Source: Bacteriovorax stolpii (GTDB lineage: Bacteria; Bdellovibrionota; Bacteriovoracia; Bacteriovoracales; Bacteriovoracaceae). Taken from it: DNA of 12,542 nucleotides. Each line of letters opens with the position of its first letter. The first letter of the stretch is position 1. Location of the stretch: assembly GCA_945890905.1 (NCBI GenBank), contig CAMDDI010000085.1:1-12542 (forward strand), written 5' to 3'. The notes below the pieces were generated by a model. It ran no database searches, was not told where the DNA came from, and saw nothing but the letters and a program-made list of their open reading frames with translations. The position numbers and the translations under genes are program-made. Below are positions 1 through 5,209 of the stretch, one piece after another.

Positions 1-141
1 AAGCTTAGTGGTTATTGTAAAAATATGGATGAGTTCGAACAAAAAGACCTTCATAGCTTGTTAGTAGCTGAAGCAAGCATGGGCCCCTTGAGAGAGCTTT
101 TACATGATGCTCCATTCTTTAAAGACATTCTTTGTAAGTAG
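1..141 (+). CDS. C-terminal end of an unidentified protein (5' partial)
   Basis: An open frame enters from the left edge and runs 46 codons to a TAG. The residues read as ordinary soluble protein (for example MDEFEQKDLHSLL, then GPLRELLHDAPFFKDILCK at the C-terminus), with no membrane segment or motif that I recognise. No start is present, so total length and function are unknown. It is followed directly by repeat copy A and a strong hairpin-plus-T-run terminator in the same direction, which fits the end of a transcription unit. A chance open frame of this length is possible, but the amino acid composition looks like real coding sequence. Confidence 0.55.
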   Translation, partial: KLSGYCKNMDEFEQKDLHSLLVAEASMGPLRELLHDAPFFKDILCK

Positions 142-173
142 CATTTGTGACCATTGGAATGGAATTAAATAGC

Positions 174-331
174 GACAGTTCAAGATGTCTGCCACTGTCT
201 CAGGCCTTCAGAGCTGTGGCTTAAAATGGCTTAATTCTATTTTAAGTATTGAAATGGGCTAGATTCGGAACGAATCCTCCAAGCCGATAGTAAAGAAGCC
301 TCTGAAGATTTAAGTTCTTCAGGGGCTTTTT
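174..331 (+). repeat. Composite intergenic repeat, copy A
   Basis: Blocks in order: inverted repeat GACAGT/ACTGTC (174-179, 194-199); CTGTC-nn-AGGCCTTCAGA ending at 212; TGGCTTAAAATGGCTTAATT at 217-236; hairpin GATTCG-GAA-CGAATC at 262-276; terminator-like hairpin at 295-331. The middle and right blocks recur in copy B (2392-2510), and the middle block and terminator recur in copy C (3183-3283), always in this orientation. Copies A and B keep almost the same spacing between the TGGCTT block and the centre of the TTCGGAACGA hairpin (52 and 51 bases). The function is unknown. Possibilities are a recombination site of a cassette array, a dispersed REP-like element, or an RNA-level element. Confidence 0.65.
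295..331 (+). terminator. Rho-independent terminator, part of repeat copy A
   Basis: The left arm GCCTCTGAAGA pairs with TCTTCAGGGGC (one G-U pair) around a 7-base loop and is followed by a run of five T. It would stop transcription of the partial gene ending at 141. A homologous hairpin lies at 3245-3283 and matches at 32 of 37 positions. A G-C pair in this copy is an A-T pair there, so at least one base pair has covaried. Confidence 0.8.
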
Positions 332-357
332 GCTTCCTACGAGTAAGTTTTATTAAG

Positions 358-386
358 TTGTCGGACTTCTTTCGTGTTGATCTAAT
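358..386 (+). promoter_or_regulatory. Likely promoter of the secreted protein gene at 418
   Basis: A -35-like TTGTCG (358-363) and a -10-like TCTAAT (381-386) are separated by 17 bases. The ribosome site AGGAG at 408-412 and ATG at 418 lie downstream at normal distances. This argues against the longer frame that opens with TTG at 358. Confidence 0.5.
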
Positions 387-417
387 GAAGAAAATTTTAA
401 TTATTCTAGGAGATAAA

Positions 418-783
418 ATGGCACTTTTATTTAAGACTCTTCCTTTATTTTTGCTTTTATCGGTCTCATCTGTTTTTTCAGCCGAACAGACTTTGATTCT
501 TAAATATGACGATGGTTTAGATGCGAAGTTTGAAGCAAATTATGACGGGACGATAACAGTCCTGTCACCACGTGTGAAAGTGGATGGTGCTCTTTACGCT
601 TTTGCTAATAATCAATTTAGTTCTCGCGCCATTTGTGCTCTCACCGACTTTAAGAAAGTAATCAGAAGAAGTTACAATTATGATGTGATTGATAATTTTG
701 TTTTTGTTGATCGAAATCTACAAGCAGTAGTGGCACGCCATGGGAGAGAAAACAGGGTTTCCAAAGTTACCTGCGGAAAATAA
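418..783 (+). CDS. Small secreted protein with two cysteines, unknown function
   Basis: A 121-residue protein of no family I recognise. Residues 1-22 form a clear Sec signal peptide: Lys6, a hydrophobic core rich in Leu/Phe, and a likely cut after SVFSA. The mature part of about 99 residues is short, beta-prone and basic, with exactly two cysteines (C73 and C119) that could form one disulfide in the periplasm or outside the cell. I chose the ATG at 418 because AGGAG sits 5 bases upstream and the signal peptide starts there; an in-frame TTG at 358 would add 20 residues inside the promoter. The gene at 837 also encodes a small exported two-cysteine protein and follows after 53 bases, so the two may be co-transcribed up to the terminator at 1210. 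Confidence 0.75.
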   Translation: MALLFKTLPLFLLLSVSSVFSAEQTLILKYDDGLDAKFEANYDGTITVLSPRVKVDGALYAFANNQFSSRAICALTDFKKVIRRSYNYDVIDNFVFVDRNLQAVVARHGRENRVSKVTCGK

Positions 784-836
784 TCAGTCTGTCTATTGAT
801 CTAGTTTAGAAAAAAATAATGACTCCGGAGGCTCTT

Positions 837-1181
837 ATGAAATTTTTTATTGCACTTATTGTGGCCATGACTTCTGTTTCTTCATTTGCGAGCGAACTTA
901 CATGTGGCTATGGTCAATATCCCTCAGAGAACTGGCCAGAGAGAACTGATGTTGTACGCAAGGCTGTTGTGAATGGTGAAGTTGTATTGGAAGTAAGTCA
1001 TCCCAAAGTGATTTCTACTATTTATTATTCTGTTTCAACGGAAATTTTAAATCATACTTTTACTCTTCCTGAATATGACGTGACTGAAGAAAGTAGTGTT
1101 ACTTTTCCTTTCTGGAATCACACAGCTTATGTTTCACCAATACACGGAACCAACTCAGCTCTTTACTGTTGGTTTGAATAA
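837..1181 (+). CDS. Small secreted protein with two cysteines, unknown function
   Basis: A 114-residue exported protein without a recognised domain. Residues 1-18 are a signal peptide (MKFF start, hydrophobic core, likely cut after SSFA). The mature chain has two cysteines at its extreme ends (C23 and C111), as if a single disulfide closes a small beta-rich fold; Thr, Ser, Tyr and Val are frequent. The start at 837 is set by CCGGAGG at 825-831; an upstream in-frame ATG at 819 would put five extra residues before the signal peptide and has no ribosome site. It lies 53 bases after the preceding secreted-protein gene and ends just before a strong terminator, so the pair probably forms a two-gene unit. 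Confidence 0.75.
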   Translation: MKFFIALIVAMTSVSSFASELTCGYGQYPSENWPERTDVVRKAVVNGEVVLEVSHPKVISTIYYSVSTEILNHTFTLPEYDVTEESSVTFPFWNHTAYVSPIHGTNSALYCWFE

Positions 1182-1209
1182 CTTAGTAGATCATACAAAA
1201 GACTTTTGA

Positions 1210-1238
1210 AGGGCCGGAGAAATCTGGCCCTTTTTTTT
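1210..1238 (+). terminator. Rho-independent terminator
   Basis: A nine-pair stem (AGGGCCGGA with TCTGGCCCT, one G-U pair) is closed by a GAAA tetraloop and followed by eight T in a row. It ends the unit of two small secreted proteins and separates it from the ORF6N/HigBA region. Confidence 0.9.
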
Positions 1239-1325
1239 ATCCTAAGAGAAAAATTCCTTCTTATCACTACGATTTTTTTTGAGATCCACTCCACTATATT
1301 TTAAGCTTCAAAATTTGGAGGATGT

Positions 1326-1631
1326 ATGAGTGAAATGAGCTTCGTGAAAATTGAAGAGATGATTTATGTATTCAGAGGGCAGAAGGTCATGCTGGATTCT
1401 GATTTGGCAGAGCTGTATGGGGTAGAAACAAAGCGATTAAATGAGCCAGTGAACAGAAATCTTGAAAGATTTCCTGAAGACTTCATATTTCAACTCAGTC
1501 CAGAAGAGTATGAGTCTTTGAGGTCGCAATTTGCGACCTCAAAGAAAGGCAAGGGTGGAAGACGCTACCAACCGCTTGTTTTTACGGAGAATGGTGTCGC
1601 GATGCTTCCAGACGTGATGACAAGTGCTTGA
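1326..1631 (+). CDS. ORF6N-domain DNA-binding protein, truncated
   Basis: A 101-residue protein that is almost entirely an ORF6N domain, a module of phage-type DNA-binding proteins often found with KilA-N, ORF6C or toxin-antitoxin genes. Diagnostic stretches are IYVFRGQKVMLDSDLAELYGV (about residues 13-33, quoted in part), NRNLERFPEDFIFQL and GGRRYQPLVFTENGVAML. Relatives continue well beyond VAML with a helical tail. Here the reading ends about 7 residues later in PDVMTSA, so the C-terminal part is missing and I see no continuation in other frames. It may be a decayed remnant or a minimal DNA-binding form. GGAGG at 1317-1321 precedes the ATG. Codons for about residues 64-73 lie in a perfect 31-bp palindrome. 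The HigBA pair follows after 63 bases. Confidence 0.8.
   Translation: MSEMSFVKIEEMIYVFRGQKVMLDSDLAELYGVETKRLNEPVNRNLERFPEDFIFQLSPEEYESLRSQFATSKKGKGGRRYQPLVFTENGVAMLPDVMTSA
1515..1545. repeat. Perfect 31-bp palindrome inside the ORF6N gene
   Basis: Arms of 15 bases (1515-1529 and 1531-1545) are exact reverse complements around a single T at 1530; the core reads GGTCGCAA-T-TTGCGACC. It encodes part of the conserved SLRSQFATSK stretch of the ORF6N domain. It could be an operator, a cruciform, or an mRNA hairpin that limits expression. Confidence 0.9.
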
Positions 1632-1653
1632 TTTTTTATGTAAAAAGTAAAGT

Positions 1654-1680
1654 TTGTGTTACATGTGTTAATTATATAGT
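1654..1680 (+). promoter_or_regulatory. Probable higBA promoter and repeat operator
   Basis: TTGTGT (1654-1659) and TATAGT (1675-1680) give a weak sigma70-like promoter with a short 15-base spacer. A direct repeat TGTGTTA-CA-TGTGTTA (1655-1670) covers the -35 and spacer, where the HigA-type antitoxin would be expected to bind and repress. Ribosome site GGAG at 1686-1689 follows. The direct repeat is certain; the promoter and operator roles are inferred. Confidence 0.4.
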
Positions 1681-1694
1681 ACACTGGAGACGAT

Positions 1695-2057
1695 ATGGCT
1701 AGTGATGATACTTTCACAGCAGAAGTACCTAAAGTGATTGAAGAGGATCCGAACTATGCTGATTGGGAGTTTGACGGAAGTCAGGCCACGAGAATTGAAG
1801 CAGCTAAGGCAAAGATTGAAAACGAAGGCCTTGTTACCAATGCTAAAGATCTGAAAGACGGTCTTTATGAAAAGAAGTGGGGAAATGGCTTGAGGTTATA
1901 TTTTGCTGTGATTGAAAATGAGGGTGGAAGGATAACATTACTTTTTCTCGGAAGTGGCAAAGGAAAAGAGCAAGATAAGGCAATTAGAACTGCGAAAAGT
2001 GCTTTGAAAAAATATCAAGTCGTTACTGAAAACATTAAGTACGATTCGAGCAAATAA
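1695..2057 (+). CDS. higB: HigB/RelE-like addiction-module toxin
   Basis: A 120-residue protein of the RelE-fold 'addiction module killer' group (HigB/Gp49-like). These are small basic proteins that typically cleave mRNA at the ribosome. The recognisable core is residues about 55-107: DGLYEKKWGNGLRLYFA, then GGRITLLFLGSGKGKEQDKAI and TAKSALKKY, which follows the family pattern of a beta strand with aromatic and basic residues, a hydrophobic strand, and a Lys-rich C-terminal helix. The first 45 residues are acidic and less typical. The toxin gene comes first and the antitoxin second, the order usual for HigBA. GGAG lies 5 bases before the ATG. Toxin type is assigned by pattern only; the cleavage mode is not shown. 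Confidence 0.8.
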   Translation: MASDDTFTAEVPKVIEEDPNYADWEFDGSQATRIEAAKAKIENEGLVTNAKDLKDGLYEKKWGNGLRLYFAVIENEGGRITLLFLGSGKGKEQDKAIRTAKSALKKYQVVTENIKYDSSK

Positions 2058-2066
2058 GGAGGACTC

Positions 2067-2384
2067 ATGAGTTTGGCTAAAAAAATAGAGAATTCGAAAG
2101 GGTCTACTGAAGCAAAGAGAATGAGCATTAAAGAAAAATTCAGAAATCCTCAGTTCATCATTGATGAGATTGCGAACTTTGTAAAAGAGGGCGATATTTC
2201 TGCGAGCACTGATTTAATTTCTGCCTATATCGCCAATAGTTCAAAGTACAATAGCCAAGAGCAATTTGCAGAAGCCATCGGAACTACCAGACAAACGCTT
2301 CACAGAATGTTTGCTCATGAGAATGTGAATCTTAATGTTTTCTTCAAAGCAGTAGAAAGAATCCACCAGGACGCAAACGGGTAG
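2067..2384 (+). CDS. higA: HigA-like helix-turn-helix antitoxin
   Basis: A 105-residue protein with a Cro/C1-type helix-turn-helix at about residues 63-95: SQEQFAEAIGTTRQTLHRMF, followed by a stretch (NVNLNVFFKAVERI) matching the last helices of this fold. In this family the protein binds and neutralises the toxin and represses the operon. The Lys-rich N-terminal 40 residues may contact HigB. It starts 9 bases after the higB stop, with GGAGG directly after that stop codon (2058-2062), so the genes are co-translated. The gene ends immediately before repeat copy B. The direct repeat at 1655-1670 is the likely binding site. Confidence 0.8.
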   Translation: MSLAKKIENSKGSTEAKRMSIKEKFRNPQFIIDEIANFVKEGDISASTDLISAYIANSSKYNSQEQFAEAIGTTRQTLHRMFAHENVNLNVFFKAVERIHQDANG

Positions 2385-2391
2385 TTGATCC

Positions 2392-2510
2392 TGTCATAGG
2401 CCTTCAGAACCTTTCACAGATATGGCCAGAGTGGCTTAATTTTGATCTAAATTTCTAATTTCTGGGGGTTCGGAACGAGTCCCTCTTATAGGTTGTTAAA
2501 AATCTTTAAG
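2392..2510 (+). repeat. Composite intergenic repeat, copy B
   Basis: It shares CTGTC-nn-AGGCCTTCAGA (up to 2408) with copy A, a TGGC/TGGCTTAATT block (2423-2441) with A and C, and a TTCGGAACGA hairpin (2464-2484) with A. TTTCACA-nn-TATGGC and TTTTGATC align with copy C. The hairpin pairs GGGTTCG with CGAGTCC around GAA, using G-U pairs where copy A has A-T pairs. A TTTAAG stretch at 2505-2510 may be a decayed form of the terminator seen in A and C; it now lies in the last codons of the ParE-like gene. It fills the space between the convergent HigBA and ParE/Phd pairs. Confidence 0.6.
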
Positions 2511-2837
2511 CTGAATGTTTCGAAGGGCCTTAGGATATTTTGAATCTGAAAGAGCAATTAGAATGATGGATTTATTCGGAATTTGAACAATCCATTTCAG
2601 TGAGTACCGACCATTATAAATGGGAAGTTTTCTCACGCCTTTGATATCATCCGATTCACCTGACTCAGGATAGCTCTGAAGTCTTTCCTTCACGGCCTCG
2701 ATCTCTTCCTGGAATTCATCAACTTTCCGAACTGCAAAATCTTCAGAAAACTCTAAATTAGATTCAAGAATCCATACGGCGGAGTCTTCCACATCGGAAA
2801 GGAACTTATCAGTTTCAAGAATTGTAAACTGGGACAT
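2496..2837 (-). CDS. ParE/RelE-superfamily toxin
   Basis: A 113-residue type II toxin of the RelE/ParE superfamily. Visible family features are an N-terminal strand (FTILETDKFLSDVEDSAVWI), a long helical hairpin with many Glu and Lys (residues about 27-57), RKLPIYNGRYSLKWIV (69-84) with a basic/aromatic strand, and the closing IILIALSDSKYPKALRN. Family members poison gyrase (ParE) or cleave ribosomal mRNA (RelE); the sequence alone does not decide. The start ATG overlaps the antitoxin stop as TAATG, so translation is coupled to the Phd-like gene upstream. The last codons run into repeat copy B. Confidence 0.75.
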   Translation of the reverse strand: MSQFTILETDKFLSDVEDSAVWILESNLEFSEDFAVRKVDEFQEEIEAVKERLQSYPESGESDDIKGVRKLPIYNGRYSLKWIVQIPNKSIILIALSDSKYPKALRNIQLKDF

Positions 2838-3130
2838 TAGCTAACGGCCTTCTTATTTTTCTTACTAAGTACTCTATCCTTGGCCTTCTGAATCGCACTA
2901 TCCGTTGATTTCGATTGAGATTTCTTCACTTTTCCAGATATGACATCACTAAGGCCTTGGGCAACACCGCGGAGAGAGGCAAGTTCAATTTGGATTCTTT
3001 CAAATTCCTCGGCATTTATGAGAACGAAAGCTTCACCAGTTTTTCTGGTAATTTTAATCGGTTCGCTTCTGGCTGATTCCATCCATTCTTTTAAGTTTGA
3101 GCGGAAGTCGTCGGCACTGGTTCTTTCCAT
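2837..3130 (-). CDS. Phd/YefM-family antitoxin
   Basis: A 97-residue antitoxin. The N-terminal half has the Phd/YefM DNA-binding fold: a short strand-helix start (SADDFRSNLKEWMESARSE), then PIKITRKTGEAFVLINAEEFERI, the classic 'restriction by Thr/Arg-x-x-G, then strand, then x-EE(F/Y)' pattern. The C-terminal half, after about residue 65, is Lys/Ser-rich and probably disordered until it wraps the toxin. A ribosome site GAGGTG lies 4 bases upstream of ATG. It comes first in the operon, as usual for Phd/YefM systems, and should autoregulate through the two palindromes at 3151-3171. Confidence 0.8.
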   Translation of the reverse strand: MERTSADDFRSNLKEWMESARSEPIKITRKTGEAFVLINAEEFERIQIELASLRGVAQGLSDVISGKVKKSQSKSTDSAIQKAKDRVLSKKNKKAVS

Positions 3131-3148
3131 AATTCACCTCGTAACAGA

Positions 3149-3177
3149 ACAGTACTATTAACCGTACGGTTTCGCAA
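3149..3177 (-). promoter_or_regulatory. Promoter and YefM-type double-palindrome operator of the Phd/ParE operon
   Basis: On the minus strand, TTGCGA (3177-3172) and TACTGT (3154-3149) are spaced by 17 bases. Inside lie a 12-bp perfect palindrome AACCGTACGGTT (3160-3171) and a short palindrome AGTACT (3151-3156). Both have a GTAC core and their centres are 12 bp apart. That is the geometry described for the E. coli yefM-yoeB operator (long and short palindromes, one helical turn apart), so autoregulation by the Phd-like antitoxin is strongly suggested. Confidence 0.7.
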
Positions 3178-3182
3178 GGTGA

Positions 3183-3283
3183 GTGTGTAGATTTGCCAGT
3201 CCTGGACATTCACACGTATGGCTTAAAGTGGCTTGTTTTTGATCGAAGCCTCTAAAAATTTAAGCTCTTTAGGGGCTTCTTTT
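3183..3283 (+). repeat. Composite intergenic repeat, copy C
   Basis: It begins with an imperfect hairpin (GTGTG near 3183 with CACAC ending at 3215, and inner CCAG-tc-CTGG). Then follow TTCACAC, TATGGCTTAAAGTGGCTT (3217-3234) and TTTTGATC, which align with copies A and B, and directly after comes the terminator-like hairpin shared with copy A. The TTCGGAACGA hairpin of A and B is absent. It lies between the Phd/ParE promoter and the 3' end of the fic gene, overlapping the last fic codons. Confidence 0.6.
3245..3283 (+). terminator. Terminator-like hairpin of repeat copy C
   Basis: GAAGCCTCTAAA pairs with TTTAGGGGCTTC (12 pairs, one G-U) and is followed by TTTT on the plus strand. No plus-strand gene lies upstream until higA, about 860 bases away behind a convergent operon. 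The hairpin therefore seems to be carried by the repeat and not to serve a gene. On the minus strand it overlaps the fic stop codon and lacks a good T run. Confidence 0.65.
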
Positions 3284-4237
3284 ATAAACAGCTAAAGACT
3301 TTTCACCATTCCTTAAAATCAATCCATTTTCAACCGCTTCTGCTAAATCACGGCTACCTGTAGCTGTCGAAACATTCTTATGAAGGTTTAAATATTCTTT
3401 TCGTGTAAATTCATTTGTGCCGAAGAGTTCTAAGGCCGCTGTTATTCGATCTAGAGATGTCCCTCTAGCAGGACGATATTCACTCTTAAATTCTTTGAGA
3501 ACATCTCGGATGACCTCAAGAGAGAACTCAATGTAAAGAGTGGAGTCACCTGCTTTGTCACAAGCTTCTAATACTTTGTAATAGGTTTGCTGTTTTTGAT
3601 GGATAAGCGTCTCGACGGATACAAATTCAAAGATAGGTGAATGCTTCATCAGAATCAACTGTTGCCAGAGTCTACCCATTCTTCCATTTCCATCTTCAAA
3701 TGGATGGATAAATTTAAGTTCGTAATGGAAGATGCATCCTTTGATGAGAGTAGGCATGTCTCCTTCTGACTTTAAGAAAACAAAAAGATTTTTCATTAAT
3801 TCGGGAACAAATTTAGCCTGAGGTGCAACACGACTAATTTTAGATCCTTTTAAAACTCCTACATTCTTTGATCTGTATTTCCCGGGCTCAAGCATTAAAT
3901 TCTTCATAAGGTGGGTATGGGCCTTCAAAAGATCCTTCTCAATTAAAGGATTAAAATCGTGCAGTTTCTCATACAGATTTAAAGCATTCACGACTTCTTG
4001 TATTTGCTTTTTGGGTCCAGAAACCTTCTTCTTTTCAAGCAGGGCCGTAATTTGTTCCTCACTGAGTTCATTGCCTTCAATGGCAAGACTATGCTTAACC
4101 GTTTTGATTTTATTTTCTTTGCGAAGTTTTACTGAAGGCTTTATCAAGATAGAGGTTTTTAATTCGCCTAAGGTTTCATGAATCTGTGAAACTAAGTTTA
4201 GAATACGAGGAGTAAGTTTAAAGGGAGGCTTAGTCAT
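3269..4237 (-). CDS. Fic-family AMP-transferase (class II, self-inhibited)
   Basis: A 322-residue Fic protein. Such enzymes transfer AMP (or another nucleotide part) from ATP to a hydroxyl side chain of a target protein. The active-site motif HPFEDGNGRMGR is intact at residues 178-189, including the catalytic His. An N-terminal helix carries the inhibitory motif S-LAI-E-G at 50-55; its Glu normally blocks ATP, so this is a class II Fic that needs release to act. Residues about 255-322 look like a winged-helix DNA-binding tail, usual in this subgroup. I start at ATG 4237, where family-like sequence begins. An in-frame ATG at 4300 would add 21 atypical residues, and neither start has a clear ribosome site. 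The final KRSP-stop codons lie within the repeat C hairpin. It may be a toxin-like or regulatory gene of the accessory cluster. Confidence 0.85.
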   Translation of the reverse strand: MTKPPFKLTPRILNLVSQIHETLGELKTSILIKPSVKLRKENKIKTVKHSLAIEGNELSEEQITALLEKKKVSGPKKQIQEVVNALNLYEKLHDFNPLIEKDLLKAHTHLMKNLMLEPGKYRSKNVGVLKGSKISRVAPQAKFVPELMKNLFVFLKSEGDMPTLIKGCIFHYELKFIHPFEDGNGRMGRLWQQLILMKHSPIFEFVSVETLIHQKQQTYYKVLEACDKAGDSTLYIEFSLEVIRDVLKEFKSEYRPARGTSLDRITAALELFGTNEFTRKEYLNLHKNVSTATGSRDLAEAVENGLILRNGEKSLAVYKRSP

Positions 4238-4246
4238 AAGCTTGGT

Positions 4247-4262
4247 AGTGTCATATGATACT
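4247..4262. promoter_or_regulatory. Near-perfect inverted repeat upstream of fic
   Basis: AGTG-TCATATGA-TACT is a 16-bp inverted repeat with one mismatched pair, 10-25 bases upstream of the preferred fic start. Its position suits an operator bound by a regulator, perhaps the winged-helix tail of Fic itself. If fic starts at 4300 this would be inside the coding sequence, so the assignment is tentative. Confidence 0.3.
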
Positions 4263-4386
4263 ATCAGGAGCAAGCTGCTTTTCCCTGACTTTAAAACCAT
4301 ACCTGAACCCGTCTATAAATCTTACACGTTCAAAGTACCATAGGACGACGCGCTGTATAAAAAGTATCACACCCCCCGCTTATAGA

Positions 4387-4414
4387 TTGAAGCTTGCCCA
4401 GGTTCAGCTATGCT
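4387..4414 (+). promoter_or_regulatory. Possible promoter of the secreted protein gene at 4445
   Basis: TTGAAG (4387-4392) and TATGCT (4409-4414) are separated by 16 bases, about 30 bases before the ATG. Each hexamer matches the consensus at four positions, so this is a moderate candidate only. Confidence 0.3.
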
Positions 4415-4444
4415 GCGGCCATTACTTTTAACCGGGACAATAGC

Positions 4445-5197
4445 ATGTTTAAAACTACTCTCATCGCCTCTGCGGTCTTTGTGAGCACTCAGGCCTTCTG
4501 TGATCAAACAGTGATGGTCAGGAAGAATCATTGGGACGCAAACCAGCTTCAAACTATAAGTAAAAGCCTTTCTAAAAATAAGATTACAGTAAATGAAGTT
4601 GATTATGATTATTCAAACCAAGTAAGTGAGGAAGTTACAAAACTTAGAAGCTGGAACGCACTTGAAGCTGAAAGGTTTAGAAATTCTAAAAAGATACTCT
4701 GTTCATCATGTCAGACAAAAACTCCTGAAACATATAACCGCCCTGAAGACGTTAGGGCCTACAATGAATATGTCCTTGGCCTTGCTCCTGATTACTTCAT
4801 TAAAATTACCCCTTTTAAGAGTGAAGCCCGAAAATCTAGGGGCAGAAAGATTTATAATGAAGGGGCCAATGTTGCGATTTATAAAAAAATTGAATCAAGC
4901 TGTGTCTCAGAAAATGAAATAAAGAAAAGTTATGGTGAGTACTACGAGGGAGTTGGAGGTTACTCATGTGAATATGAGAAAGTTCTGTCATTCAAAGACA
5001 CTGTAACAACATCCTCTTATAAACCTAAGAAGGAATGCAAAATCGTAAATGGCAATAATGAATATTTTGATATCGGAGTATTTGGCTATTACCGCCAGTG
5101 CGTAGAGATCAAACAGGACTTAAAAGTCGAAAGTGTTCAAAAGCCAGACTCTGATAGAATTAATGAAGAGCTAGACCAAATTCTTTCAAGAAACTAA
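4445..5197 (+). CDS. Secreted cysteine-containing protein, unknown function
   Basis: A 250-residue protein that I do not recognise. Residues 1-19 are a signal peptide (MFKTTLIASAVFVSTQAFC), followed by DQTV; the -1 residue is Cys, but the preceding QAF is not a lipobox, so a soluble periplasmic or outer fate is likelier than a lipoprotein. Mature cysteines are C86-x-x-C89, C153, C175, C198 and C219; a CxxC in an exported protein may be redox-active, bind metal, or form disulfides. Tyr and Lys are abundant. The start at 4445 is chosen for the signal peptide, although the ribosome site (GGGAC) is weak; a longer frame from TTG 4394 would read through the promoter. It is transcribed away from fic. 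Confidence 0.7.
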   Translation: MFKTTLIASAVFVSTQAFCDQTVMVRKNHWDANQLQTISKSLSKNKITVNEVDYDYSNQVSEEVTKLRSWNALEAERFRNSKKILCSSCQTKTPETYNRPEDVRAYNEYVLGLAPDYFIKITPFKSEARKSRGRKIYNEGANVAIYKKIESSCVSENEIKKSYGEYYEGVGGYSCEYEKVLSFKDTVTTSSYKPKKECKIVNGNNEYFDIGVFGYYRQCVEIKQDLKVESVQKPDSDRINEELDQILSRN

Positions 5198-5209
5198 TCA
5201 AGCTTATTC

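Noticed and set aside
217..294. tRNA gene or tRNA remnant around the TTCGGAACGA core
   Set aside because: No acceptor, D or anticodon arms can be paired around it, and the loop has extra bases compared with a T-arm.
2940..3161. Plus-strand frame of 73 codons over the Phd-like gene
   Set aside because: It lies opposite a well-supported antitoxin gene and its promoter, and its composition is that of an antisense shadow.
174..3283. Integron attC sites for the repeat modules
   Set aside because: I do not find the paired RYYYAAC / GTTRRRY core boxes at consistent positions, and no integrase is in the window. The cassette idea is kept, but not as a classical integron.
4445..4510. Lipoprotein reading of the secreted protein at 4445
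   Set aside because: The residues before Cys19 (QAF) do not fit a lipobox, where small residues are needed at -1.
4626..4922. Second plus-strand frame inside the secreted protein gene
   Set aside because: It sits in another frame of a gene with signal peptide and conserved cysteines, and has no ribosome site.
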